Positions 26,322 to 34,769 of a stretch of DNA of 41,831 bases are shown here, piece by piece. The DNA comes from a bacterium (GTDB taxonomy: Bacteria; Myxococcota_A; Bradymonadia; Bradymonadales; Bradymonadaceae). Position 1 is the first letter of the stretch, and every line of letters starts with the position of its first letter. Below the pieces are notes generated by a model. The model saw only the letters and a program-made list of their open reading frames with translations, was not told the DNA's origin and searched no databases. A program made the translations under genes and the position numbers. The stretch is from NCBI GenBank assembly GCA_030427705.1, contig JAUIBR010000053.1, positions 1-41,831 of the forward strand, in the 5' to 3' direction.

Positions 26322-27524
26322 ATGGAACGCACGTTTATAACCGTTGAAGAAGCACAAGACGCAATCCTCGGCGAGGTCGGCACCGTTGGCGCCGAACGCG
26401 TCATGCTGACTTCTGCCACTGGACGTGTTCTCGCTGAGACCGTTCTCTGCCCCTTCGATAGTCCTTCATTCGATAACTCCGCGATGGACGGCATCGCGAT
26501 CAAACATGGCCAGTCTGAGTACGCGCTCATCGGCGAATCGGCTGCGGGTTCGCCGTTTGACGGTCAGTTGGATGATGGCGAGGCGATCCGAATCATGACG
26601 GGCGCAATGGTCCCCATGGGGGCGGACACTGTAGTGATGCGCGAATCTTGTGAGTTTCGGGAAGACTCGGTCAGGGTCACTGAAATGCCAACTGTTGGCG
26701 CGAACATCAGGCGTCGGGCCAGCTCGCTGGCAGCGGGTGAATTGGTGTTGGACGTCGGTTGCCAACTGCGCGCTGGTGATATCGGTCTGTTGGCAGCATT
26801 CAACCGCCCCACCGTCTCTGTCTCTCGCCGGCCAAAGGTCGCTGTGATCACGACGGGCAGTGAGCTGGTAGATGTAGGCAACGAACTCCAGAAGGGCCAA
26901 ATCGTGAACAGCAACGCGTATATGTTGCAGTCGCTTTTGGTCGCCGATGGTTGTGAACCTTGGATTCTCCCCATTGTTCCAGATGACAAATGGCAAACGC
27001 AGCACGCTTTCGACACTGCCATCGCCGGCGCAGACGTCGTGGTCAGCGTCGGTGGCGTGTCCATAGGTGACTACGACTTTGTCCGGGAGGTCTTAGATAG
27101 TCGGGCAGATGGAATGGAGTTCTGGAAGATCCAGATGAAACCAGGCAAGCCGCTGGCATTTGGCAAAGCTGGGAACGGCACGCCAATGCTTGGCCTGCCA
27201 GGCAACCCGGCTTCGAGTTTCGTCTGCTACTTTCATTTCGTGCGTCCACTGCTTTTGATGATGCAGGCCGTCTCTCGAGATGAGGCACTCTTGCCTCGCA
27301 CCGAAGCTGTCCTCCAATCCGACACACGAAGCACCCCCAAACGGCGCCAGTTTGTTACCGGTACGTTCCGTCTTGGCGATAAGCCCGAGTTTACGCCGTA
27401 TTCCGACCAATCGAGCGGCAATATCGCATCGATTTCTCAAGTCAATGCGCTGGGATCGATTCCGGTGGGTCAGTCCTTCATGTCCGCAGGAGATCTGATC
27501 GAGGTCCACCTGCTTCCAAAGTGA
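26322..27524 (+). CDS. moeA: Molybdopterin molybdotransferase MoeA
   Basis: A 400-residue MoeA that inserts molybdate into adenylylated molybdopterin during molybdenum cofactor synthesis. Family features: TVEEAQDAIL at the N-terminus, DNSAMDGIAI (about residues 51-60), a conserved GAMVPMGADTVVMRE segment, the MoCF-binding part PKVAVITTGSELVDVG, then SVGGVSIGDYDF and PGKPLAFGK...GLPGNPASSF. The length matches the bacterial family. The start at ATG 26322 lies three bases after the previous stop, so it appears to be cotranscribed with the tubulin-like pair, a combination I would not predict from function. No other molybdenum cofactor gene is in the window. Confidence 0.95.
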   Translation: MERTFITVEEAQDAILGEVGTVGAERVMLTSATGRVLAETVLCPFDSPSFDNSAMDGIAIKHGQSEYALIGESAAGSPFDGQLDDGEAIRIMTGAMVPMGADTVVMRESCEFREDSVRVTEMPTVGANIRRRASSLAAGELVLDVGCQLRAGDIGLLAAFNRPTVSVSRRPKVAVITTGSELVDVGNELQKGQIVNSNAYMLQSLLVADGCEPWILPIVPDDKWQTQHAFDTAIAGADVVVSVGGVSIGDYDFVREVLDSRADGMEFWKIQMKPGKPLAFGKAGNGTPMLGLPGNPASSFVCYFHFVRPLLLMMQAVSRDEALLPRTEAVLQSDTRSTPKRRQFVTGTFRLGDKPEFTPYSDQSSGNIASISQVNALGSIPVGQSFMSAGDLIEVHLLPK

Positions 27525-27538
27525 GGCGCCCTACCCTC

Positions 27539-27629
27539 ACCTACATGTAGCACCAACACCTCACATGTAGCATATATGCCGCAATATATGGCAACATGAG
27601 TTGCCATGCTACACGTGCCTACATGTAGG
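27539..27629. repeat. Cluster of nested palindromes after moeA
   Basis: In 91 bases there are several exact or near-exact inverted repeats. CTACATGTAG (27541-27550) recurs inside the 12-base palindrome CCTACATGTAGG (27618-27629). CACATGTAGCAT (27562-27573) pairs with ATGCTACACGTG (27606-27617) with one mismatch. GGCAAC-ATGA-GTTGCC (27590-27605) forms a perfect 6-bp stem. An alternative TGCC/GGCA pairing (27577-27580 with 27590-27593) excludes that stem. The shared core ACATGTAG appears at least three times. It lies 15 bases past the moeA stop and about 120 bases before the VWA lipoprotein start. There is no T-tract. It could be an operator array, a mobile REP-like element or a structured RNA; the sequence alone does not decide. 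Confidence 0.75.
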
Positions 27630-27747
27630 ATACTCCAGATTTCTCAAGGTGTTTGCGCGATCGCGAACTGAACGTTTTCGATCTTGGCACAGGGTCTGCA
27701 ATTGCTTGACTGCCCATGCCACCTCATGGAGTGAATCGAGGAGACCC

Positions 27748-29214
27748 ATGCGAATTTCAGTTGTTGTTTTACTTTCCGCAATCGCGCTCATCTCAACCTC
27801 ATGCGGAGCAGATTCCGCAAGCGAACAAGCCCCTCTCGTTATTGGCAATTGCACGGCTGACCAGGTTTTTAACCCCATCACTGGTGCTTGCGAGGCGAAA
27901 GCTGTCCCTGGCTCGAAAGCGCCAGGCACCAACGTGGACGACCCCACACCAAATGAAACGTTCTCGTCCGATGACCCATGGGCCGAAAACGATTCGGACG
28001 GCATCGTGGACCGCGAAGATAACTGCCCGTTTGATGCGAACCCAGACCAAGCCGACACCGACAGCGATGGCATCGGTGACGCTTGCGACAACTGCGTCAA
28101 CGCTGCAAACACCGACCAGGCAGATTCCAGCGGAACCGGGATCGGCGATGCATGCAATGGCTCGCCTGTGGGTGATATCTGCGGACAGCAAAACAGCGGA
28201 TTCGTCCGGCTGAAGCCAAGCATCTACTTTGTCCTCGACAAGAGTGGTTCGATGGAAGGCACTCCGATGACCCAAGCGAAGGCGGGCCTCGATTCCATCG
28301 CGGATGACCTCGCTGCCGACGTTCAATTCGGATTTGGCGCTTATCCAATCACGTTGACCTGCGGTCAGTCTCACACAGACTTCCTGCCGATGGGTGAGTA
28401 TAGCCCAGCGCAAATCAAGGCCAGCTATCAAGCGATTGAGCCAGGCGGCGGAACGTCCACAGCCGACGCGCTTGAAACGGTCCTTCGGGATAACCTGTAT
28501 ACCGCAAACAACGACCCAGATGCTGCACTTCGCTCGAAGGCGGTTGTGCTCATCACTGATGGTGAGCCAAACGCTTGTGGCGAGCTCCCCGGCTCGATCA
28601 ACGCCGCACGGGCTCTGGCGCAAGCCGGTGTTCCAGTCTACGTCATTGGTTTCAACTTCGGGGGGGCGAACCCTTCAAACCTGAACCAAATTGCTGAGGC
28701 AGGTGGAACGGATGCAGGCATCAATGGTGCACGTTACTACCTCGCGAACAACGCATCACAGCTGGTGACCGCAATCCGGGACATCTCGGACAATGTCATC
28801 TCATGCTCGTACAAGTTGGATACGATGCCAGAAGATCCGAACAAAGTATGGGTCGCCATCAACAACGCATATCTGGACCGTTCCGCGTACTCGGTTGACG
28901 CAACCGGCACCTTGGCTCTTGACCAGACCACCTGCGACAACCTTCAGCGCGAAGACCCCAACGCTACCAACGTCGAGATCACCTTGGGCTGCGCGACGCA
29001 GTGTAATCCTGCTGAGTTCTGGGGTTGCTGCGTAGATGATGCAGGCTCCTGCACGACGGACGACGACTGCTGCTTTGGCTCATGCAACGCAGGAAGCTGC
29101 GAGGCACCTTGCCGACCCAATCTCGTAACCGGATGTGAGACAAACGACGATTGCTGCACCGGGATGTGTGTCCCTGACTCCGCGACCGGCAAGAAGATCT
29201 GCATCGACGGCTAG
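27748..29214 (+). CDS. VWA lipoprotein with thrombospondin type 3-like repeats
   Basis: A 488-residue predicted surface lipoprotein. GGAG just upstream supports the ATG at 27748, followed by a signal peptide with lipobox (VVLLSAIALISTSC). Residues about 82-140 contain calcium-binding type 3 repeats (DSDGIVDREDNCP and DTDSDGIGDACDNC). A von Willebrand A domain runs from about 157 to 350, with the MIDAS motif DKSGSM at 164-169 and a later conserved Thr/Asp (LITDGEPNACG). The C-terminus is rich in Cys-Cys pairs (DDCCFGSC and DDCCTGMC). VWA plus calcium repeats suggest metal-dependent adhesion to a protein or cell surface. It ends exactly where the opposite-strand gene's stop begins (29214/29215). 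Confidence 0.92.
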   Translation: MRISVVVLLSAIALISTSCGADSASEQAPLVIGNCTADQVFNPITGACEAKAVPGSKAPGTNVDDPTPNETFSSDDPWAENDSDGIVDREDNCPFDANPDQADTDSDGIGDACDNCVNAANTDQADSSGTGIGDACNGSPVGDICGQQNSGFVRLKPSIYFVLDKSGSMEGTPMTQAKAGLDSIADDLAADVQFGFGAYPITLTCGQSHTDFLPMGEYSPAQIKASYQAIEPGGGTSTADALETVLRDNLYTANNDPDAALRSKAVVLITDGEPNACGELPGSINAARALAQAGVPVYVIGFNFGGANPSNLNQIAEAGGTDAGINGARYYLANNASQLVTAIRDISDNVISCSYKLDTMPEDPNKVWVAINNAYLDRSAYSVDATGTLALDQTTCDNLQREDPNATNVEITLGCATQCNPAEFWGCCVDDAGSCTTDDDCCFGSCNAGSCEAPCRPNLVTGCETNDDCCTGMCVPDSATGKKICIDG

Positions 29215-30108
29215 TTAAGCGCCAATCAACTCAAGGGTGGCGCCGGTATCCTCCGGTGGCCGCCCCACCGCTCCAAACAACGATAACAAGCCAACGAAGC
29301 GTCGATAGAAGCGCTCACGTCTTTGGACATCCATTGTCCGGGCAGCACCGTAACCGCGGTACAACGCACGGATCATCAGGTCGTCCTTGGCGATTCCGCC
29401 AATCCACATCGCCCAGGCGATGTCGAGTTCCGCAGGCAGGAGCGCGGCGTGTTCAAAGCCAGTTAGCCCCACAAGCGACGTACTTTCTTCGTTCACCCAG
29501 ACATGGTCGAACGATGGCATCCCATGCACGAGGCAGGAAGGGCCGCGTGGGTGGAATGAGGCGAGTTCGTGCCGCGCTTGCCCGATGGCTCCCAGCAAAC
29601 CGTGGACGATGTCATCGTCCAAGCCGATGGTTCGCGCTTTCTCGGCGAACACCTCAAGGTGCGCGGCAACGTAACCATTGAAGGTCATCCACGTCTCGCC
29701 ATCTTCCAATACATCCCCAAAATGCTCGGCTGCGTTGCCGGAGTGAATCTTTCGCAACGTCTGACCGAGCTGTCGAATGATGCCCATTCCTTGAGCAGTC
29801 TCAATCCATTCCGGGTCCTCAGCCAGAATGTCCGCAACACGAACACCATCAATTCCCTCGAGGACGCACCAATGCGGTCCCCGCAAGAGCAACTCAGGAA
29901 CAACGAACAACTGGGCGCGTTCGGGCGAATGCAGCCATGCAGCACGATCAGCAAGAACCTCATCGTCCCACACGAACAGCAATCCATCACGACCGTCGTC
30001 CAGACAAACGTTGGCGCGGTCAGCCAGCCCATCCGTTACAACATCTCCGGACAGCTCGAACTTGTTTTGATTGGCAATATCTGAGGCGCTCAATCGTTCG
30101 ACGCTCAC
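29215..30108 (-). CDS. Catalytically degenerate APH/kinase-like protein
   Basis: A 297-residue protein with the overall pattern of aminoglycoside phosphotransferase/choline kinase folds, including CLVHG (192-196) and an acidic-hydrophobic ELDIAWAMW helix after it. The catalytic residues are lost: the Brenner-motif Asp is Met197 (HGM instead of HGD), the following Asn is His202, and the metal-binding Asp of the DWE/DFD position is Gly217 (LTGFE). The GTG at 30108 is chosen because AAGGTGG sits six bases upstream and it overlaps the previous stop as GTGA; the longer TTG start at 30123 is less likely. Probably a pseudo-enzyme that binds a ligand or regulates a partner, since all key positions are changed together. 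Coupled to the small lipoprotein 30105-30350. Confidence 0.75.
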   Translation of the reverse strand: MSVERLSASDIANQNKFELSGDVVTDGLADRANVCLDDGRDGLLFVWDDEVLADRAAWLHSPERAQLFVVPELLLRGPHWCVLEGIDGVRVADILAEDPEWIETAQGMGIIRQLGQTLRKIHSGNAAEHFGDVLEDGETWMTFNGYVAAHLEVFAEKARTIGLDDDIVHGLLGAIGQARHELASFHPRGPSCLVHGMPSFDHVWVNEESTSLVGLTGFEHAALLPAELDIAWAMWIGGIAKDDLMIRALYRGYGAARTMDVQRRERFYRRFVGLLSLFGAVGRPPEDTGATLELIGA

Positions 30109-30350
30109 GGTTCCACCTTGCAAACAGCGGGTAATTCCTGACCCTTTGATTCAAACATGTAACCCACGCTCTGCGTGATGGATTTGCACTTCGCTGGTTC
30201 AGTCACGCCGCGAGCGAGACCGTCACAGCTGCTTCCCACACCTTCAACTTCCTTAATCTCCGCGCAACACGCCTGCAGCTGCTGGCATTCAGGGGCCTCG
30301 CAAGCCAGTGCGAGAAGTGCGATAATTAGGGTCAAGAACAGAGTTTTCAT
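30105..30350 (-). CDS. Small Cys-rich lipoprotein
   Basis: An 81-residue predicted lipoprotein. The ATG at 30350 is preferred over GTG 30383 because it begins at the signal peptide MKTLFLTLIIALLALAC with a lipobox. The mature part contains several Cys (PECQQLQACC, SSCDG, AKCKS, VCKVEP), which could give an even disulfide set. The stop overlaps the start of the APH-like gene (GTGA), suggesting joint translation. It is divergent from the kinase gene at 30462 across 111 bases. No family recognised. Confidence 0.78.
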   Translation of the reverse strand: MKTLFLTLIIALLALACEAPECQQLQACCAEIKEVEGVGSSCDGLARGVTEPAKCKSITQSVGYMFESKGQELPAVCKVEP

Positions 30351-30461
30351 GATGTGGTATGTTTGGGGTACGCGTACAATCACGCGAGAGAAAAATATTC
30401 TAACGTGTTGGCTGTGTTAACCTACAGAACATCTTTGTAATTTCTGGCGACGTCAATTTCC

Positions 30462-32717
30462 GTGTCGGACCAAACGTTAAATTCAGCGACCAAGTTCGGA
30501 AGATATGAACTGGTCACCCGACTCGCCGTCGGCGGCATGGCCGAGCTGTTTCTTGCACGCGAGCGCCAGATCGCGGGAGTTGAACGGCTCGTCGTCATCA
30601 AGCGAATCCTCCCGCATCTCGCCAGCCAACAATCTTTCGTCGACATGTTCCTGCGCGAGGCACGAATCGCGGCGCGACTGGCACACCCAAACATTGTTCA
30701 GGTCTACGAGCTCAACGAAGAACAAGGCTCGTACTACATGGCGATGGAGTACGTTCACGGCAGCACCGTCCGTGAGCTACAGCTGCTAGCCCAAGAGGCG
30801 GGAATCAAGTTTCCTATCGAAGTAGCCGTGGCCATCTTCGACCAAGCCGCACGTGGCCTGCACGCGACCCACGAGCTCAAGGATCTCGATGGGAACCCGC
30901 TTGGTCTGATTCACCGCGACATCTCTCCCCATAACCTGATGGTGACGAAGGAAGGCAACGTCAAACTGCTCGACTTCGGCGTCGCCAAAGCCACCGAAGG
31001 GATTGAGTCCACTTACAGCGGTAATCTTAAAGGCAAGTTTGCCTATATGTCGCCGGAACAGTGCATGCGCACCAATCTCGACCGCCGCTCTGACCTGTGG
31101 GCGTTGGGGATTGTCATCTGGGAGTTATGTGTCGGTGAGCGACTCTTCAAACGCTCTAACGAACTCGAGATGATGCAGGCAATCACCAATGGTGATGTCG
31201 CGCGACCGTCCGCCCTGGGGCGAGCACTTCCGATTCGCCTCGAAGACGCGATCATGAAAGCCCTGAATGTTGACCGAAATCGTCGTTTCGACACTGTCGA
31301 GCACATGCGACAGGATTTGGTTGGTGCCGCTCGGCAGGCAGGCATGAACGTAGGGGCAGACCGCGTGGCGGATTTCGTGCATGAGATTGCAGGAAACTTG
31401 CTCACCTCGCGCGATGTGACCCTGAAGAACGCGCTAGAACGCTCACTGACTTCGGGCGAGAGCGCCGCGCTGCTTCACCGAACGGGCTCGCAGACATTCG
31501 AAGGCGAGATTGCCGAGACCAAGATAGACAACGCGGCCGCCGAAAACTCGGCGTCACAGGATATCGTTGACATCGTACGTGCGCAGGTCAACGAAAAGCC
31601 AGTTGGTGGTGACGCCGGAGAAACGGCGGAGACCATCGTCTCCAATATCATCAAGGATGTTGACCTCGATGAGCCGCTGAACACTCGAACAACCACCAAA
31701 CACCAAGCAGCGAAAGAGCCGACCCAGACCAGCGCCTCGGCGGAACACAAGATTTCGGACCCACCAAAGAAGTCTGGAAGCTCAGCTTTGAACGTCGCAA
31801 TGGTGTTCGTCGCTTTAATCGCGGTCTCACTGTTTGGCTACTTTCTATATCAACGTCTGAACCCGACTGCCCCTGATCCTGCGGTCGAAGCACCCGTTCT
31901 TTTAGGGGAACCCATGCCCTTCGGATGGGCTCCTACTGTCGACCCTGAAGTCCTCAAAGAAGAGATTCAACCGCTCCGAGCCTACCTTGAGAAGACCCTT
32001 GGTCGCCCGGTACCGCAGCCGATTTCGAAGGACTACAATGAGCTCGGTGACGAGCTCGTTGAGGGAAAAATCTCATTCGCGATGATGCCTCCCTTCCTTT
32101 ATGTCACGGCGAAGGAAAAGGCCCCCGGCATCACACCGCTGGTGTTCAAAGGGTTCGACGGTTCCACCACCAGCGACGGCCATCTTCTGATTCGATCGGA
32201 TTCTGACTACAAGAAGCTCGAAGACTTGAAAGGCAAATCGTTCTGTTTCACCGACGAAAGCTCCACCACAGGTAACTTCCTCCCTCGAGCGTACATCCGA
32301 CAAAACGGATATGACCCCAAGGAGTTCATCGGAGCGGAACATTGGAGCGGGGACCATATGCAGGTGATGCGAGACCTGCTCGACAATAAGTGTGAGGCGG
32401 CGGCCACCTACAACGGCGCGCTCATCACCGGGCGTGATGTCGGCATCAAGACCGGGAAAATTCGAACGCTCGCGATCACGGGCCACATCCCGCAAGACGT
32501 CATAGTGGCGGGTCCCGGGGTTTCGAAGACGGAAGCCAACAAAATGCGCGAAGCCCTCCTCAATTTCGATCCGAAGAAGGAGATCGGTGAGCCGATGCTG
32601 GGTAAGACGCAACGAATTGAGTCATTCCTACCTGCCGAAGATGAAGCCTACGACAGCCTGAGGGCTGCGATAAAAGCCAACGAGTCAGCTAAAGACGAAG
32701 GCAAAGACGAAGACTAA
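30462..32717 (+). CDS. Ser/Thr kinase fused to periplasmic PhnD-like binding domain
   Basis: A 751-residue transmembrane receptor kinase. The Hanks domain (about 12-280) is complete: GVGGM-type loop, Lys47, HRDISPHN (151-158, catalytic Asp153), DFG (Asp171), SPEQ and a normal activation segment. A linker of about 150 residues follows, then one helix at about 441-465 (NVAMVFVALIAVSLFGYFLY). The outer part (about 480-735) matches PhnD/phosphonate-binding proteins: PLRAYLEKTLGRPV, FAMMPPFLYV, LEDLKGKSFCF, ESSTTGNFLPR and a GDHMQVMRDLLDNKCEAA stretch. Such domains bind phosphonate, phosphite or other small anions in ABC uptake; here the ligand would control a kinase. GTG 30462 is the best start; no strong ribosome site is seen. 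Its stop overlaps the opposing HD-GYP stop by four bases. Confidence 0.93.
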   Translation: MSDQTLNSATKFGRYELVTRLAVGGMAELFLARERQIAGVERLVVIKRILPHLASQQSFVDMFLREARIAARLAHPNIVQVYELNEEQGSYYMAMEYVHGSTVRELQLLAQEAGIKFPIEVAVAIFDQAARGLHATHELKDLDGNPLGLIHRDISPHNLMVTKEGNVKLLDFGVAKATEGIESTYSGNLKGKFAYMSPEQCMRTNLDRRSDLWALGIVIWELCVGERLFKRSNELEMMQAITNGDVARPSALGRALPIRLEDAIMKALNVDRNRRFDTVEHMRQDLVGAARQAGMNVGADRVADFVHEIAGNLLTSRDVTLKNALERSLTSGESAALLHRTGSQTFEGEIAETKIDNAAAENSASQDIVDIVRAQVNEKPVGGDAGETAETIVSNIIKDVDLDEPLNTRTTTKHQAAKEPTQTSASAEHKISDPPKKSGSSALNVAMVFVALIAVSLFGYFLYQRLNPTAPDPAVEAPVLLGEPMPFGWAPTVDPEVLKEEIQPLRAYLEKTLGRPVPQPISKDYNELGDELVEGKISFAMMPPFLYVTAKEKAPGITPLVFKGFDGSTTSDGHLLIRSDSDYKKLEDLKGKSFCFTDESSTTGNFLPRAYIRQNGYDPKEFIGAEHWSGDHMQVMRDLLDNKCEAAATYNGALITGRDVGIKTGKIRTLAITGHIPQDVIVAGPGVSKTEANKMREALLNFDPKKEIGEPMLGKTQRIESFLPAEDEAYDSLRAAIKANESAKDEGKDED

Positions 32718-34753
32718 TCGTCGTGCTGTTTCTGGTAGGATGGAATCAAGTGCAAGATTGAGGGGACGACGTGTTTCTCAAACACGTTGACAAGCTCCTT
32801 GTCGAGCTTCGCCTCGTCCGCCTCCATGTGAAGGATACTGACTGCACGCTCGACCGTTGCGGCCTTGCGATACGGGCGGTCCGCCGCGGTGAGGGCATCG
32901 AAAATGTCCGCGATCGTCAGCATTCGAACCTGGATATTGAGCTGGTCGGCACCAATTCCAAGTGGATAACCAGACCCGTCCAGCTTTTCGTGATGCGCCC
33001 CTCCCAGATACGGGATGAGCTTGAGGTCTTCGCCCCACGGGATGCGTTCCAAGAATCGCTGACTTTGGGCAGAATGGCCTTTCATGACCTCCCACTCCGC
33101 ATCATTGAGCGTACCCTTCCGAATCGTGAGGTTTTCGATCTCATGAGGGGTCAAAACGGGCACCTGCACACCGTTTCCGTCAGTCCAAGTCATGGTGCCA
33201 ACACGACGTACTTGCTCGATGTCTTCGTCCGGCAGGAATCCCTTGTGGTTAAGCTGGGTCAGGTAATCAAATGTCTGATCGAGCTTCGAGTCGTAATCAT
33301 CGATGCGTGCCTGGCATTCGGCCATGGTGGTAGCATCAGGTTGCGCAGCACCGTTGCGCACCTTCATCGCAAACTCATGCCAAATTGTTTTGGCATTCAA
33401 CGCCTTCATCGTCTCAAAGCGTTGGGCGAGCACGTCTAGATGAATCTCTGGAAGTCGTGTGGCCTTCTGAAGAACTTCAACTGGAACCGTGATTTTCCCA
33501 AAGTCGTGCAGCAGTGTGCCGTAGCGCAGTTCGGTCATCTGCTCTGTCGAGAACCGAATGTCTTTGAACGGCCCTTCCTTTAGATCATGCACGACTGAAG
33601 CGAGCGCCAGGGTATAGGCGCTAACCCGGTGACTGTGACCGGCTGTGGTCGGGTCTCGAGCCTCGATAGCGGTAACGCTCGCATCGACGAAACTCTCGAA
33701 CATGTTGACGATGCTGTCTGTCAGCTCGGCGCGCTCAAATGCAAACGCCGCGTTCGAAGCGAGAACACTGAACAGCTCAAGGTCTTGTTGCGAAAACAGT
33801 GCACCGCGGCCACGAGTATCCACCTGCATCACGCCAAGCAGTCGTCGTTGTCCGACAAGTGGCGCACACAAACATGCGGTGATCTGCGCCTCCAAGATGG
33901 ACTGCGTTACATCTCCACCCATTCCGTCGCGCACCCACAGAATCGACTCTTTTGTGGCGACCACTCGATTGAGAATCGATTTGCTCAGGATTGGCTTATT
34001 CGAGCCAGTCACCTCGCCGTCGCGCAGTCGAATCAGGTACGGGTTCTGTTGGAGCTCCTGAGACTCTGTGTCCAACAATGTGATGGAGAAAAAGGTTGCT
34101 GACGGGAACGCCTCAAACGTCGAATCGACGATCAACGACAGAACGTCTTCCAAGCGCGTCAGCGCATTGAGTTGTTCCGCCAAACGGAACAAAAGTCCCA
34201 GTCGAACGTCCTGCTTTTCGAACCTACGGGTCAATGCCCGCACGGGTTCGTGAGCGGTCGTAATCAACTTCTCGTTGGCCGGAACCGCATCGATCTCGAA
34301 GTTCGTGTCGTTGGCCGTATTCGAACTAACCGGTGGAAGTGTCTTCCCACTCTCCGGGAGTTCGAATCGAATGATCGAGGACCCTATCTGCAGCTCAGTG
34401 CCATCGGTGATGCTGACGACACCAATGCGATTGCGGTCGTTTAGCTGCGTCGAAACGTTGTTCACGATGACCAATGAACCGTGGCGGCTCTTCAGGTCGC
34501 GATATTCAAACCCAGGGTTATTAAAGACGAATTCGCCGTGCATATTCGACACAAATCCGTCGCTCAAGACAAAGTCGTTGGCTCCATCTCGTCCTAGTCG
34601 CACCCTTTCTTTGTTGAACGTCAGAGACAGGCCTGCGTCCGGTCCGCTGAGGACCGTCAACAAGACGAGTGGAATCTTCTGCGTATTGCTAGACGTGAGT
34701 CCGGCCACTTCGATGCCTGCTAGGTAGAACTTCTCTGCGTCGGAGAGTAGCAC
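32714..34753 (-). CDS. FHA-GAF-HD-GYP signalling protein
   Basis: A 679-residue cytoplasmic regulator. The FHA domain near residues 27-125 has Gly54-Arg55 and Ser69..His72 in the usual phosphothreonine-binding pattern. A GAF domain (about 190-345) follows, then an HD-GYP phosphodiesterase domain that would cleave cyclic di-GMP. The catalytic HD is at 416-417 (LLHDFGKITVP), and HHEKLDGSGYP at 587-597 carries the GYP motif. The two are about 170 residues apart, more than 100 longer than in compact HD-GYP proteins, because of an inserted helical stretch. The start is GTG 34753, 16 bases after MutY; the ribosome site is poor, so a downstream start remains possible. Phosphothreonine recognition by the FHA domain would let one of the nearby kinases feed into cyclic di-GMP turnover (inference). 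Confidence 0.88.
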   Translation of the reverse strand: MLLSDAEKFYLAGIEVAGLTSSNTQKIPLVLLTVLSGPDAGLSLTFNKERVRLGRDGANDFVLSDGFVSNMHGEFVFNNPGFEYRDLKSRHGSLVIVNNVSTQLNDRNRIGVVSITDGTELQIGSSIIRFELPESGKTLPPVSSNTANDTNFEIDAVPANEKLITTAHEPVRALTRRFEKQDVRLGLLFRLAEQLNALTRLEDVLSLIVDSTFEAFPSATFFSITLLDTESQELQQNPYLIRLRDGEVTGSNKPILSKSILNRVVATKESILWVRDGMGGDVTQSILEAQITACLCAPLVGQRRLLGVMQVDTRGRGALFSQQDLELFSVLASNAAFAFERAELTDSIVNMFESFVDASVTAIEARDPTTAGHSHRVSAYTLALASVVHDLKEGPFKDIRFSTEQMTELRYGTLLHDFGKITVPVEVLQKATRLPEIHLDVLAQRFETMKALNAKTIWHEFAMKVRNGAAQPDATTMAECQARIDDYDSKLDQTFDYLTQLNHKGFLPDEDIEQVRRVGTMTWTDGNGVQVPVLTPHEIENLTIRKGTLNDAEWEVMKGHSAQSQRFLERIPWGEDLKLIPYLGGAHHEKLDGSGYPLGIGADQLNIQVRMLTIADIFDALTAADRPYRKAATVERAVSILHMEADEAKLDKELVNVFEKHVVPSILHLIPSYQKQHDD

Positions 34754-34769
34754 ATCCCAAATTTCTTTG

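Noticed and set aside
27539-27629. Molybdenum cofactor riboswitch next to moeA
   Set aside because: The element lies downstream of moeA, and I cannot match its helices to the known Moco motif.
27799-28623. 274-codon minus-strand frame under the VWA gene
   Set aside because: Antisense shadow of a gene with clear signal peptide, calcium repeats and MIDAS motif.
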